A stretch of 64,000 bases of DNA from Dichetophora obliterata (taxonomy: Eukaryota > Arthropoda > Insecta > Diptera > Sciomyzidae): positions 101,048,115 through 101,112,114 of the forward strand of contig OY986435.1 of the NCBI GenBank assembly GCA_963920525.1, in the 5' to 3' direction. This document shows, one piece after another, positions 45,076-55,699 of this stretch. Below the pieces are notes generated by a model that did not search any database, was not told the DNA's origin, and saw only the letters and a list, made by a program, of their open reading frames with translations. Both the position numbers and the translations under genes were made by a program. Within the stretch, counting starts at the first letter, position 1. Each line of letters begins with the position of its first letter.

Positions 45076-45534
45076 TCTTATAAGCAACTTAGGAAAAAAT
45101 AAGAACCATGTTTTTTAAATATTTATCGTTCTACAACGGTACGAAAGGGGTAAATCTCCTTAACTTCCAACAAAATTGATATAATTCCTTCCAAATTTGT
45201 CGATCACAATTTTTTTCCCTTAAAATGTTACGTCATAATAGCAAAACCTTTATAATTTCCACAAAAATTAATGCATTGACTTGATATTTTACAAATTTAA
45301 TAATTTTTGATAGTCAAAACGCACGAGTTTGCAACTAAAAAAAATTCATAAAAACCACACCCCATGAAAAGTGGGGTGCTTTAACTTCAACCAAATCTAA
45401 GATAATTCTTTACTAGATTTTCAAAAAAAATTTTAGCAGTTGTAATTTATTTGATCACTTTATATGGCTTAGAAAATATTACTTTGTATTTATCGTATCA
45501 AAATATATTTTTATAGTTGTCGTTCATGGTATAA

Positions 45535-45985
45535 TTATTTACCAGGTAGCATTGACAGTTGGTTTGTCAAACTATCTCCTGACAAAAAATATACTCACAA
45601 AGAGAGCGCTCACAATTCTTAATGGCCGCATTCAGCGGAGTCAACTGTTGTGAACTGTTATGGTAGCGATACCTCAGTGAGTTACTCTAAGCATCAGAAA
45701 AGTTGTAAATTATTTAATTTAATTATTAAATTATGTAAATAATTTAATTGTAAAAGTTTCACACTCAATTTTGCTTCGTTCTTTCTGTATTAATTAATTT
45801 AACAGTACAACAGTTGCCAACTGTTGACTCCACTGAATGCGACCATTGCACTTTTGTAATGTTTGTTTTTGACAATTTCTTAGATTTTCGCTTTGTTTCA
45901 CTAGCATCTGTTTTTGACAGACTATGGTTTCCTTGTTATAGAGAAAATAAGCAATTGTCAATGCTACCTGGTTACTTATACCATG
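45535..45985. mobile_element. P-like MITE (CATGG...CCAGGTAG TIR), 451 bp
   Basis: Left end catggtataattatttaccaggtag and right end the inverse of catggtataagtaaccaggtag. Sub-terminal inverted repeats surround gtcaactgttg/caacagttg. Flanks are similar but not identical (gttgtcgtt and gttgttatt). Same end consensus as the elements at 46983, 47093, 47919 and 62592. Confidence 0.7.
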
Positions 45986-46301
45986 GTTGTTATTATTTTT
46001 GGTTTTTTGTTTTACAAGTCTACGAAAATGTCGTATTTTTTTAACTCAAAAAAATTTTTTTTTATTTTATAGTCATATTCTCCATTTTGTGACAGATAGG
46101 CGAAAATAATTTATTTAATGCAACTGAACCATGAAGTTGCTAAGCAACTAATTCAGTTTATTGCAGATCTGCAACACGACGCAGTAAAGGATAAATTTAA
46201 CTTAAAAATACGTGTTCATTGAAAAATTACGACTTTATAGGTAACATATTTTCAAAAACATGAAAATTAAAAACACCCTAGAACTGATTTATTAAGATTT
46301 A

Positions 46302-46819
46302 TGCCCTGTTTAGGTCAAACGAAGCCTTCGTGACAAGCTTCGTTTGCTTTCCGACGTGATCGTCCTAAATTGGGTCTTTGTAATTTTTACTTGAGTCGTC
46401 GTCCAACATTACGTTGCTTACGTTTTTTAAGTACTCTTAACGTCAGTAATTGTCAAAAACATTACTACTAGACTGTAAAATTTCAGCAATTAGCGTAAAA
46501 ATGACAAAAATCTTGAAAATTATATACTTATTACAAGCATTTTTTAATAGGTGGCAATACTTTTTGCATCAGCTCTTTTGGTTATTGAATTGTTGACTTT
46601 TGGTAGAAATTAAACTGTTTTTAAATTGCACTGAGTGCAATGGGAGTTTTTAAATTGTTTCTAACTTTACACTGAGATTACGTCTTCGTTCGTTACTGAG
46701 TCAGCTGTGTTCGTTTATGTCTGATATTCTTTATATATGGATCCAAAAAAGATGATTGCCGCCTGTTGAACGATGCGTTCGTGAAATAGACGCATCGTTT
46801 GTTTTACCTAAACAGGGCA
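46302..46819. mobile_element. MITE, 518 bp, TTA duplication
   Basis: Ends tgccctgtttaggt (46302) and acctaaacagggca (to 46819), perfect inverse over 14 bases, with TTA on both sides (46299-46301, 46820-46822). Inside, cttcg and gcatcg tracts give further inverted pairs. No ORF. Confidence 0.8.
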
Positions 46820-47092
46820 TTAATGTAGGGTTTTTTATTGAAAAACTTTAAAATTTCTTAAAGCACGCATTTTTTGTAAATTTTGGCGATCAGTCTTATC
46901 TTAAATTTTTAGAATGAATTTGTATCCTTGGATATTTTTATAAAAATTTTATCCAAGCTTAAAAACCGATTTTCGATACAAGCATAGTAGAATTACCCAG
47001 GTAGTGTCGACAGTTTTTATGGAAAACAAGCTGTCAAAAAATTTACTCAAAAAGAGAGCGCTTTCAATCGGCCATTGTCAATAAGTGAAAAC

Positions 47093-47899
47093 CATGGCAG
47101 GACTAGAGAAGGTAGATGCATTTCAGACTGCATGCTCTTTCTCATATCTAAAATTGTCAAAGTCAGCTTTTTGCGAATGAGGACAAAAGGAAATCAATGG
47201 CGCATTCAGCGAAGTCAACAGTTAGTAACTGGCTGTTGTGTTATAATTCGATGAAACACTGAAAGAACGCTGCAAATTTGAGTGAGAAACCTTTGCAATT
47301 AAATTATTTACTTAATCAAATAATTATAACAATGAAATTAAATAATTTTCACCTTTTCTACGGTATCGCTACAATAACTGTTGAAAACAGTTGACTTTTC
47401 TGAATGCGGCCAATTTTCGCTTTCTCATCGGTTTCAGATTTTCTATAAGCTGTTTTGTTTTGAAAGTTTCGGCAGTCTGTCTCTCCGAAATGCTTCTACC
47501 TTGACCTGTTTTATATTGGGCAAGACTTGAAAGAAAGTTTTTTGACATTCCCTTTTAAACTTCCCGAAAGCTTCTACACTTGGAAATAGTTGAATTAAAT
47601 TTCATGTCTTCTTTGCTTATTTTCTTAAAAACAAGATCATCAAAATAACTCACACACAAATTGCAGCATAACCGAATATAACAAACTCTCCTTCATATGA
47701 GAGAAATAAAATGAAGCGCAACGCCAAAGTTGCGAAAATAAAAAAGGAACACAAAAAACTTGCCAGTACAGAGCAAGTTTTATCTTTCCCCTTCGTCACC
47801 GAAAATTAACGTAAACTCACCACGATTTGCCTGCAAACTCAAATTCTTGCTTTCAGGTCTTGTCCAATGTATAAAGGGTCCTTCTCTAATTTTACTATG
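47093..47899. mobile_element. Nested P-like MITE, about 807 bp
   Basis: Ends catggcaggactagagaagg and ccttctctaattttactatg. Flanks GTGAAAAC and GTAAAAAC match at 7 of 8 positions. The first ~410 bp is near-identical to 62592-63005 (for example gaaggtagatgcatttcaga and ggcagtctgtctctccgaaa). Confidence 0.75.
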
Positions 47900-47918
47900 G
47901 TAAAAACATAACCAATGT

Positions 47919-48133
47919 CATAGTAGAACTAGACTAGGTAGTTTTAGGGCAAGTAGCCGGTGACCGAAACCGTTAAAACGAAGTTGACAACTCATTCAAA
48001 ATCTGCAACGAGTGAGAATGCAATGAGAAAACGAGAATTGGCAAAAATAGCAAAATGGCTGAGTTTGACAGTTATGGTCACTAAGAAAGAGCGCACATTC
48101 AGCTCTAACACTACCTTGTCTAGTTTTGCCATG
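47919..48133. mobile_element. Nested P-like MITE, 215 bp
   Basis: Ends catagtagaactagactagg and the inverse ccttgtctagttttgccatg. Flanks ACCAATGT and ACCAATGC match at 7 of 8. It starts 19 bases after the previous member ends. Confidence 0.75.
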
Positions 48134-48611
48134 ACCAATGCTAAAAATGTTGACGTGAAAAAATAGAAACTCAGCAGCTGCAGACTTCCAAATAAAATAA
48201 ATATTCATTAAAAGTGGTGAATTTTTGGGAGATAAAGAAAATGTTTTGTGCCATGATATATTTATTACATTGTATGTTATTTTACGGCGAGCTTGAGAGA
48301 CTTAGCTTAAGCGGGCAGCCGTGCAGCTATAGTGGAGACGGCGGTCAATTATTTGTCAAAGGATCTGGAGCTATTCATGTGTGCCGGATAATGAAGAATA
48401 TGAAGCAACAGCTGAGAAGCTAGACAGTTTGTACACAATGCTCAAAAGGGGAACCATACCAGAGCTGCAGTGACAGTGTCCTAGTAGAAGAGCATCTTCG
48501 CCGAGCACCATGGCCGAAATTTAACATCACAAACTGAAAAGCTTTGCGCACAAATCACACACGATTTTTTTACAACTTCATGATTTTAAATTTTTATTTG
48601 TTTATTTCAAC

Positions 48612-49367
48612 CAGAGCCTGAAAATAACTCTTAAAAATTTAATTTTTTAAGTTAAGTCCAACTGTTAACTTTTTTATTAAATTAAAAAAGTTAAAAATTA
48701 CTTTTAACTTTTATTTATAAAAATATAAGTCAACTACTTTTACTTTTTAAAATAAAAGTTTTCCCTCACTTTTAACTTTTAAGCATAAAAGTAAAATTTA
48801 AGAGTCTTCAAAGACTTTTATTTTCCTAAAAATTTTGTTATGTCTTTAAAGACTTTTATTTTAAAAAGTTAGTTTTAAGAGTCTTTTGGGACTTTTATTT
48901 TATAAAAGTCTTAATAAAAGTTTTATAATAAAAAAAATTTCGAAAAAATTTCAAAATATGTTTATTTATGACTAATTACCAGCAACCAATTTATTCCACC
49001 GATTGATTTTGTTAATCATGTCGACTATTGGAAGGAGATTCATACTCAAAAAATAAATAACATACAATACTTTTTCTAAAAAAGACTTTTAGACTTTTCA
49101 AAGACTTTTAAATTATTTGTATAATTTAAAAGTCTTCAAAGATTCTTAAGTTTGATTTTAATTTATAAAAGTTAAAAATAACTGTTAAAAATAAGAGTTA
49201 TTAAGTGAGAGTTAAAAATATAAGTTATAAATAACTTTTATTTGATAAATCTTACTTTCGACTATCAATAATAACTTTTATATAATAGAAGAGTTTGTTA
49301 AGAGTCTTAACAAACTCTTAAGTTTAAGTCTTAACCTCTGTTAAGTCTTAACCTCTGATTTAAACTC
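48612..49367. mobile_element. hAT-type element, 756 bp, AAAAGTC-rich
   Basis: Ends cagagcctg and ttaacctctg (CAGAG-type, as in hobo and Hermes), with flanks ATTTCAAC and ATTTAAAC (7 of 8). The interior is made of repeated aaagtc/gactttt and aaagtt/aactttt phrases that can fold over most of its length. No ORF. Confidence 0.7.
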
Positions 49368-49960
49368 ACAAAAATTTGTATTTGTTTTTTATTTTAGTTT
49401 TCGACGCTTGCTTTCTTTTTTGCTTTCTTTCACTAACAGCTGTTTTTGACAAGCTATGTTTTCCTTTCGAAGAGAAAATAAGCAGTTGACAACACTACCT
49501 GGATAATTCTGCCATGGATACAAGGGAGACGTTGTTATAAATCATGTGTGGGAATTAAGGGAATTAAGGACGATATTTATAAAAGTTTAAGGTCTGGTTC
49601 GCGGACGTGCTTTTATGGACAAACTTAAACTTAAATGTGCTGAATGCGACAACGCATGCACACTTCAGCGTGCGTTTGTGTACTCTGCTTTTCCTTATAG
49701 TGTGTTTTTTTACACATTCTTAATAAGCATTTTTTAAATTAATTAAAAAAAACTCATTGATTGTTTGAAAACTTATTCGAATTAAGTTGCTTGGTTTTTA
49801 TCAAAGCAGGAAAAAGCAAAGGTATTTTTTTCGTGCAAAGAATAACATAAAATTGGCTAAATTTTAAGAAAAAAAAAATTAAAATTGATCGAAATGAAAA
49901 TTATCAGATAGGAAATAAATAATTATTTATAATATAAGCAATATAAAACAAAAAACCTAC

Positions 49961-50629
49961 TTGGCATAGAGGAAGAGGTGGAGGTTGTTGTGTTGGTGGA
50001 ACTATTATTATAGTTGATAGTTTTTTGTTCAGTTAATTGTGTTAAAGCAGACGACACTAATGAACCTTGATTATTATTATCCTGTTGTGACTGAAGCTCT
50101 GAATTATGAGAATTTATGTTCGGACCGCAGCCATTTCTATCCATACCGAAATTTCCGCTTGTTGAACGTTGGTTTGCATTTATCGCATTCTGTTTATTTG
50201 TTGTAGCTGACGGTAAAACCGATGTGGTTGGAATGCTTGAAGAGAACCAATTACGAAAATTACTTCTGACAGAGGAAGTTGTTGTGGCTGTGTTTATTGC
50301 GGGTATTCCTGCTGAATTATTAGTTGTTGCAACAGTTAGTTCAGGAGATGTTGGTCGAGATGTAACAGCGTGCGCTGCAAACATGCCGTCATCCACTGCA
50401 TTTAAATTGCCACTATCTTGACTGCCACACCCACTACCAATTGAAACAGCTTCTGCGCCACTTACACCGCGATGATCTAAAGAAACAACAGCACGCGTTG
50501 TAGCACCCTGTATGCTTGTAGCAGAATTTGTTGCTGATGATACGGACGCTGTCGTATTATTTGAGCGATACGCAGTTGACAATTGCTGCTGTTGTATTGA
50601 GAGAGATACAAAGTCCAGTTCAGGAATTT
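49961..50629 (-). CDS. Fcho: Fcho exon 5 (Ser/Thr/Asn-rich linker)
   Basis: A 669-nt exon from a ctgccactag acceptor (50631-50630) to a CCAA|gtaggt donor (49960), phase 1 to phase 1. It starts EIPELDFVSLSIQQQQ, which corresponds to the short acidic turn after the F-BAR domain in FCHO, and continues with about 200 low-complexity residues (Ser, Thr, Asn, Gln, Ala), including PTSPEL and FRNWFSSS. This length of disordered insert is not seen in vertebrate FCHO and would be fly-type. Low complexity is coded by varied codons, not by a microsatellite. Confidence 0.88.
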
Positions 50630-50693
50630 CTAGTGGCAGTTGAGGAGAATTGAATTGATTATTATGTATAACAATTTTTTCGTTTTATTTTAC

Positions 50694-50790
50694 CGGGTTT
50701 TTCTAGACCTGTGTATTTGTTTAACACAAATTGTTCTAAAAGCTTGTCGACGGACATGTCTAAAAACTGTCTCTTAAAGTCGGAATGTAC
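50694..50790 (-). CDS. Fcho: Fcho exon 4 (end of F-BAR domain)
   Basis: 97 nt from a ttttataag acceptor to a CCCG|gtaaaa donor, phase 0 to phase 1. Encodes VHSDFKRQFLDMSVDKLLEQ then FVLNKYTGLEKP, the last helix and the KGTGKERPG-like exit of the FCHO F-BAR fold. Flanking introns are 53 and 64 bp. Confidence 0.92.
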
Positions 50791-50843
50791 CTTATAAAAT
50801 CAAATAATTAAGTCAAAATTAGACGACAACCAGCTGTTCTTAC

Positions 50844-50942
50844 CTGACCAACCATATCGTGGTTATTTTGCAACAGCTCTAAATATGTCGAAAGAAACTC
50901 TTTCATCTGACGTAAATGAACTTCTTCGATCTCTTGAAATCG
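50844..50942 (-). CDS. Fcho: Fcho exon 3 (F-BAR helix)
   Basis: 99 nt, phase 0 on both sides, between atttttcag and GTCAG|gtaaga. Encodes RFQEIEEVHLRQMKEFLSTY then LELLQNNHDMVGQ. The QEIEEVHLRQMKE segment is the family's QDIEETHL-IHIKE helix. The upstream intron is 63 bp and stop-free in this frame. Confidence 0.93.
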
Positions 50943-51005
50943 CTGAAAAATAAGTAAGGTATTCTTAAAAACAAAAACATACCGCCGATCGTAGCAAAAA
51001 CTTAC

Positions 51006-51572
51006 CTTGCAAGACTGCGTCATTCGCCGCTCAAAGTCATTTTTAATCGGGTTGTGTTTGTCCAGCAAAGCTTTATAGTCCTCTTGAAGTTTCTTTAATT
51101 TCGTTTCAAACTTCTCTATGTCCTTTTGTGATGCGTTTTCTTTGCGTAGTTTTTCTAATTCCAACACTTTATTTGTGTACGCATCTCTGGCTTTCTGTAC
51201 TGCAGATGTCGAGGCCTGCATCGATTGTACACATTCTAACGTTTGGGACTCCTCCTCCTTTACCGTCTTATGCTTCTTATGCAATTCATCGGCATACTTG
51301 GCCACATCTTTAACAAGTTCACTTAATTTTTGCACCATTTGCAAATGTAATGTTGAAAGCTTTTCTGCCGAAGTGCGCAATATGGTCCAGACGGGAGCAA
51401 ATGTGCTACTAAGCGTGCCCGTGCTGGCCTTATGCGCTAGTTTCGACATCATTTTTGAGCTTTGCTCCTCTATATTGGACTTTTCGCGAAAAAATTCCGA
51501 GAGCTCTTTGCTAGCAACTAGGCCAAATTTCATGTTGTGATAAAGAACATCAAAGCCGTTGTTCTTTTCACC
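51006..51572 (-). CDS. Fcho: Fcho exon 2 (main F-BAR coiled coil)
   Basis: 567 nt (189 codons), phase 0 on both sides, acceptor atcttcag, donor CAAG|gtaagt. Begins GEKNNGFDVLYHNMKFGLVA and continues through KELSEFFREKSNIEE, FAPVWTILRTSAEKL and a long coiled coil (KKHKTVKEEESQTLECVQ, LEKLRKENASQKDIEKFETK). These match FCHO1/2 F-BAR landmarks in order (GFDVLYHNMK, TFAPVW, EKLA-HL-LV-KL). The F-BAR dimer senses and bends PI(4,5)P2 membrane at nascent clathrin pits. Positively charged Lys residues on the helices are retained. Confidence 0.96.
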
Positions 51573-51634
51573 CTGAAGATATAAAATATATGAATATGTA
51601 TTGATCGAACTAAACACACAAAGTTATGTGGTAC

Positions 51635-51664
51635 CCAAAAGTAATCATTAAAATCGACAGTCAT
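51635..51664 (-). CDS. Fcho: Fcho exon 1 (start codon)
   Basis: Ten codons, MTVDFNDYFW, then a gtaccac donor and a 62-bp intron. FCHO proteins start with a short M...FVENFWGEKN-like peptide, and the Trp is followed directly by the GEKNNG of exon 2. This settles the start. A tattgttatag before 51700 could be an acceptor of a 5' UTR intron, so the promoter may lie far to the right or outside the window. Confidence 0.9.
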
Positions 51665-52099
51665 ATTGATTATTTCTCCGAATTACGTTATTTGTAGTTG
51701 CTATAACAATAGTTAAAAGAAGAAAGTCTTGCACAATTCTTTAGTATAATTGACTTTATTGAATCCTTAGAAAATTTGCTCGAACAATATCACCAGGATG
51801 TTCATCGTGGTCAATTGTGAATGGGCATCTTGATGTTTCGCTATAGGAATTGGACGATTTTTTTGGAATCTGAAAATGGAAATTTTAAAATGTTTTTTGA
51901 AATATTTCCTTCTAAAAAAATAATAAAATCTACTAAAAATCGAGTTGGTTCTGAATTTATGGGCTCTACTAAGATTATTTACGTTTGTTTGACACGGTTG
52001 CAGTCGTACTTTTAAAGATATCGTATGAAATTGTATGGCTTTACAAAACTCTTCATATTTAGCACATTAAACTAAAATATTCAACTGAGACTTGCACAA
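51665..52099. other. 5' flank/5' UTR region of Fcho, no promoter recognised
   Basis: AT-rich. No TATA/Inr combination could be assigned. Confidence 0.4.
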
Positions 52100-52560
52100 C
52101 TGTGAAGGAGTACTGCAATTTCCGACAAAAACTAGCCTAACAAAAACGACAACTACGATTTCTCATCATATGGAAGCGATGTGGCCTAACTCCAAAATAT
52201 TTAGCTAACACGACATGCGGAGCAAAACGGATGTTCTCGATGGAGACAGTCAACAAATTACTTAACAAAATAGAACATTTTTTTTACCACAAGCTGCTGA
52301 ACCTAGAAATTAAAAAGTGACCATAAACATCAAAACACACAAAATTAGATTTTTCACGCAGAATTATATATGAAAACAACACTAAATGAAGAAGACTACA
52401 AGGAATTCACAGAGAGATAAATGCAGATATACAATCAAATCAGCAACAGTACGAACAAAGCAATGGACAAGGAAATTGAAGACCTAAAAAACAAACAAAT
52501 TAGAGATATTGATTTAATTTTAAACGAAGATTGGTTCGATTCCTGGACAAACCTTGGTAT
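52100..52560 (+). pseudogene. Possible Penelope-like N-terminal remnant
   Basis: A frame with stops reads LRFLIIWKRCGLTPKYLA, later FFYHKLLNLEIK and MDKEIEDLKNKQIRDIDLIL. This layout (short hydrophobic KxGL-P-FL segment, then HKLLNLEIK, then a charged helix) reminds me of the region before the RT of Penelope-type elements. Without RT or GIY-YIG evidence this is only a suggestion. Confidence 0.25.
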
Positions 52561-52662
52561 TCCTCTCACCACGTGTTAACTCCTTACACATGAGTTATCC
52601 TGCATCAAAACCAACAATACATCTATTATATTACACATGGTCATCAGGTAACACGTGTAATA

Positions 52663-53964
52663 AAGGGTGTCCCAACAAGAACGCAATTTTTAAATTTGGC
52701 GCCATTCAAAGTGTCATTGTTTGACATTTGAACAATTGTTATTGTTTGCTAGTAGAAGGTACGAGGTTAGTAAAAATGGAGCGCTACACGAATGAACAAC
52801 GCATTCTCATTGTGAAATTGTTTTACCAAAATGGTGAAAGTTTTGCGGCTAAAGTTCGCAAATTGCGATCAATTTGGGGTCACAATAATGCTCCAAAAGA
52901 GTCAACTGTAAAGAGATTAATGGATAAATTTGCCGAAACTGGGTCTGTTAGTGATGAAAAGACAACAACGCGCCTTCGACCAGGTCGATCGACCGAAAAT
53001 GTCGCAGCTGTACGTGATGATGTCGCTCAAACTCCATCCACATCAATTCGACACCGAGCTCAGCAAATTGGTGTCTCCAAATCCACTATGCAACGAATTT
53101 TGACGAAAGATTTGCATCTTCATGCATACAAAGTTCAATTGACTCAGGAACTGAAGCAAGCTGACCATGGACAGCGAAGGGAGTTCGTGAATTGGGTATT
53201 GGAGAGACAACATGAAAATGCTGATTTTGCCGCTAAAATCATCTTCAGTGACGACGCCCATTTCCATCTTGATGGCTTCGTCAATAGGCAGAATTGTCGC
53301 ATTTGGGGTGAGGAAAATCCTCGAGTGATTCACGAGAAGCAAATGCATCCTCAACGTGTCACTGTGTGGTGTGGTTTTTGGGCTGGAGGAATCATTGGAC
53401 CTTTTTTTTATGAAAATGAGGCAGGTCAAGCGCAAACAGTCAATGGTGTTCGGTATCGTGAAATGATAACCAGTTTTTTCTTGCCTAGAATTGAAGAAAT
53501 GAATGTGGAGGGCATGTGGTTCCAACAAGACGGCGCCACATGTCATACAGCCAGAGAAACAATTCAATTGCTGCATCAGTCATTTCCCAGTCGTGTTATT
53601 TCACGTTTTGGAGATCAGAATTGTCCGCTTAGATCGTGCGATTTAACACCATTAGATTTTTTTATTTAGTGTTTTTTGAAATCGATGGTTTACGCGAATA
53701 AGCCGACGACGACTCAAGCCTTAAAAGAGGAAATTGGACGCTGCATTAATGAAATATCGCAACATTTATGCAAAACGGTCATTGTAAATTTCATTAAAAG
53801 ATCGCGTGTATGCCAGCAAAGCCGCGGCGGCCATCTGCACGATATATTGTTCCATACATAACCTCATTCTGTCTACTTTACGATATAATAAAGTTTCACG
53901 ATTTTTTTTAAATATCTGTGTTTTATTTAAAATTTAAAAATTGCGCTCTTGTTGGGACACCCTT
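52663..53964 (+). mobile_element. Mariner (DD41D, rosa-like), nearly intact
   Basis: 1302 bp with TIRs aagggtgtcccaacaaga and tcttgttgggacaccctt, and a TA duplication at 52661-52662 and 53965-53966. It encodes a transposase with a single internal stop. It sits at the border of an I/LOA-like LINE 3' end that continues right after it. Confidence 0.92.
52776..53861 (+). pseudogene. Mariner transposase with one in-frame stop
   Basis: ATG at 52776 (MERYTNEQRILIVKLF). N-terminal helix-turn-helix region with a second HTH (RAQQIGVSKSTMQRILTK), then the catalytic core: FSDDAHFHLDG (first Asp), QQDGATCHTA (second Asp) and CDLTPLDFF (third Asp). There are 41 residues between the second and third, so DD41D. 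A TAG at 53667-53669 interrupts the frame right after LDFFI, where the 31 kb copy has Trp; the same frame then continues for about 64 codons (SMVYANKPTTTQALKEE) to 53861. Also the SPDL motif reads SCDL. Apart from this the copy is full length, and activity is doubtful. Confidence 0.92.
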
Positions 53965-53965
53965 T

Positions 53966-54396
53966 ATAACACGGCAAATCTGGCCTAAACTCAATCTTAA
54001 GCGTTCAAAAGAACTCATTTCTCTCAGTAGAGACCACATTAGCACCATGTTAGGGATCCTGACTGGGCACTGCCTCATTGCCAGGCACGCTAAAAGATTA
54101 AACATACCCCACAACGACTTTTGCAGAAGCTGTAGAGATGTGGAGGAGGAGGATTCTACAGAACACTTTCTCTGCACTTGCCCAGCGCTGGCTCAAAAAG
54201 TTTTTTTCACTTAAACAACTGGGTTTTTCAAAGACCTTGAAGAACTCTCGGAAATATCAGTATACCGAATCCTAAGCTTTGTGAACAGCTCAAGCTGGTT
54301 TAAATAGAGAATGGAAATCAACCCTGTGGTACCACAATGGGCCTCATTGGCCTAAGTGTGTCTCAATTGAGGCAGCCACTTTGACCTAACCTAACC
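53966..54396 (+). mobile_element. 3' end of an I/LOA-like LINE
   Basis: A frame reads RDHISTMLGILTGHCLIARH, then NIPHNDFCRSC, then STEHFLCTCPAL: the C-terminal zinc-finger-like (CX2C...HX4C) tail of LINE ORF2s with an RNase H. It is followed by a short 3' UTR and the tail gacctaacctaacct, which is typical of such elements in flies. The rest of the LINE is missing to the left, where mariner 2 now lies. Confidence 0.75.
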
Positions 54397-54830
54397 TGGT
54401 TCGTTAACACGAATAAGGAATTGCCAGCAGACAGCAAGTGTCTACTTTCACTTGGAAGAAAATTTACTCTTCCCATCACACTAAACAATTTTTCGGTCAT
54501 ACCCAGCAATCTCGGGCATCATGGAAGTATTGTTCTTTGGTGATTTCTTAAAGAAACTAGCTGCATAAGCGAAACTTGCAGAATATTCTTAAACGTGTCT
54601 GTCTTGTATTCGTCAATAACAGACTTGAAGAATATTCTTTAACTCATCTACATTGCGTTCGTCAACAATTAAGAAACAAAAAGAACATAGCAACAAAGGA
54701 AACTGAGAGCTCCCGATAACTCTTCTCTCTTGTGTTTTTTGTCGAAAATTCTTTAACAAAGTAACAAATCAGAAACACGAGTTCTCGTACGCGGTTAAAC
54801 AAAACCAAAATGCAACAAAACTTCCTTGTC
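54397..54830. other. No gene seen
   Basis: Repeated phrases gaatattctttaa and attgcgttcgtcaa-type occur twice each at 54580-54680, a short degenerate direct repeat. Confidence 0.35.
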
Positions 54831-54907
54831 GGCTTCTGTGGTCTAGTGAAGAATGCGCTAGACTATCAACTCAAGGGACGCTGGTTCGAGTCTGGTTTCG
54901 GGCATGG
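54831..54907 (+). repeat. tRNA-like SINE head
   Basis: A-box-like tggtctagtgaag and B-box ggttcgagtct, 30 bases apart. The acceptor ends do not pair (ggcttct versus ttcgggca), so it is a SINE head or pseudo-tRNA, not a gene. Confidence 0.5.
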
Positions 54908-55101
54908 TTTTTTAAGCTTTCTTTGTTCTTTACTACTTAAAAATTATCTATTATCTATTATCTATTGGCCAATATAAAATTTTTCCTCTGTTTTTGCAAT
55001 AACCTCAGATTTCGCAATTGGCTTGAATTTAATTGGTTGCGTTGAGCGAGGTCGTACTGTATATAGATTGAAAGCAGATTAATTATAATTAAAGTAAAAT
55101 G

Positions 55102-55699
55102 GGGCGAAAAAGGGGGATTTGGTAATAAATAAATCTATGGCTACCTTACCTGTAGATAAAAAGTATATAAAACTTTAGGTAAATACATATTACAAAAAAG
55201 TATTTTGTATAGCAAACATTGTTAGTGGTATAAGTAAGTATCTGAATTAAAAAAGGGGCGGTGAAGTGGGTGTGGTTCATAGTAATATGGCGACGTTAAC
55301 AGTATTAAGAGCAATATACTACCAAATAAAAAATAATCCGTTAGAAGGAACAAATTTGTACAGAGAACAAAAAGTTTAAAACTTAAATTCGGCGTGAAAA
55401 GGGGCGTGAAAGGGGGCGTGAAAGGGGGCGTGGCGTAAGAAATGTTTATTTATACCTCGACTGGAGTATAATGTGTATACAATTTGAAGTAAATCTGTTA
55501 AAAACTATATGGGAGCAATTACATAATTTTAAAAAAGTGGGCGTAAAAGCAGGCGTGGTCGAAAAAAGTACCCTATTAATCATGCCAGAGTCCCAGTTAA
55601 ATGATGTGAAAATTTCAGGAAGATCGGTCTAGAGGTTTGGTCTCCTATAAGGTACAAACAAACAAATAAACAAACACACATTCCATTTTATATATATAG
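55102..55699 (+). mobile_element. Non-LTR retrotransposed unit, 598 bp, 14-bp duplication
   Basis: Flanked by an exact 14-bp direct repeat attaaagtaaaatg (55088-55101 and 55700-55713). It ends in aaacacacattcc...tatatatag, a low-complexity tail, which with the duplication indicates target-primed reverse transcription. No ORF. It has aggggcgtgaaa-type 12-mers repeated about three times near 55397-55435. SINE or 5'-truncated LINE. Confidence 0.75.

Larger units (their letters stand above)
46983..49516. mobile_element. P-like element with nested insertions, 2534 bp
   Basis: Ends catagtagaattacccaggtag and ctacctggataattctgccatg, flanked by an exact 8-bp duplication GATACAAG (46975-46982 and 49517-49524). 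CATG-type ends with an 8-bp duplication are features of the P superfamily. No transposase was recognised. Its interior holds two smaller members of the same family and one hAT element, each with its own target duplication. Confidence 0.8.
18609..49960 (-). other. Fcho: Fcho intron 5 (31.4 kb)
   Basis: Runs from a CCAA|gtaggt donor at 49960 to the acceptor at 18609. It is filled by transposable elements of many classes and contains a candidate cassette exon at 40221-40442. Confidence 0.8.

Noticed and set aside
47960..48166. 68-codon Lys/Thr-rich ORF
   Set aside because: It crosses the right half and end of a P-like MITE, so it is a chance reading frame.
54831..54907. Functional tRNA gene
   Set aside because: Acceptor stem halves are not complementary and no clean anticodon arm is formed.
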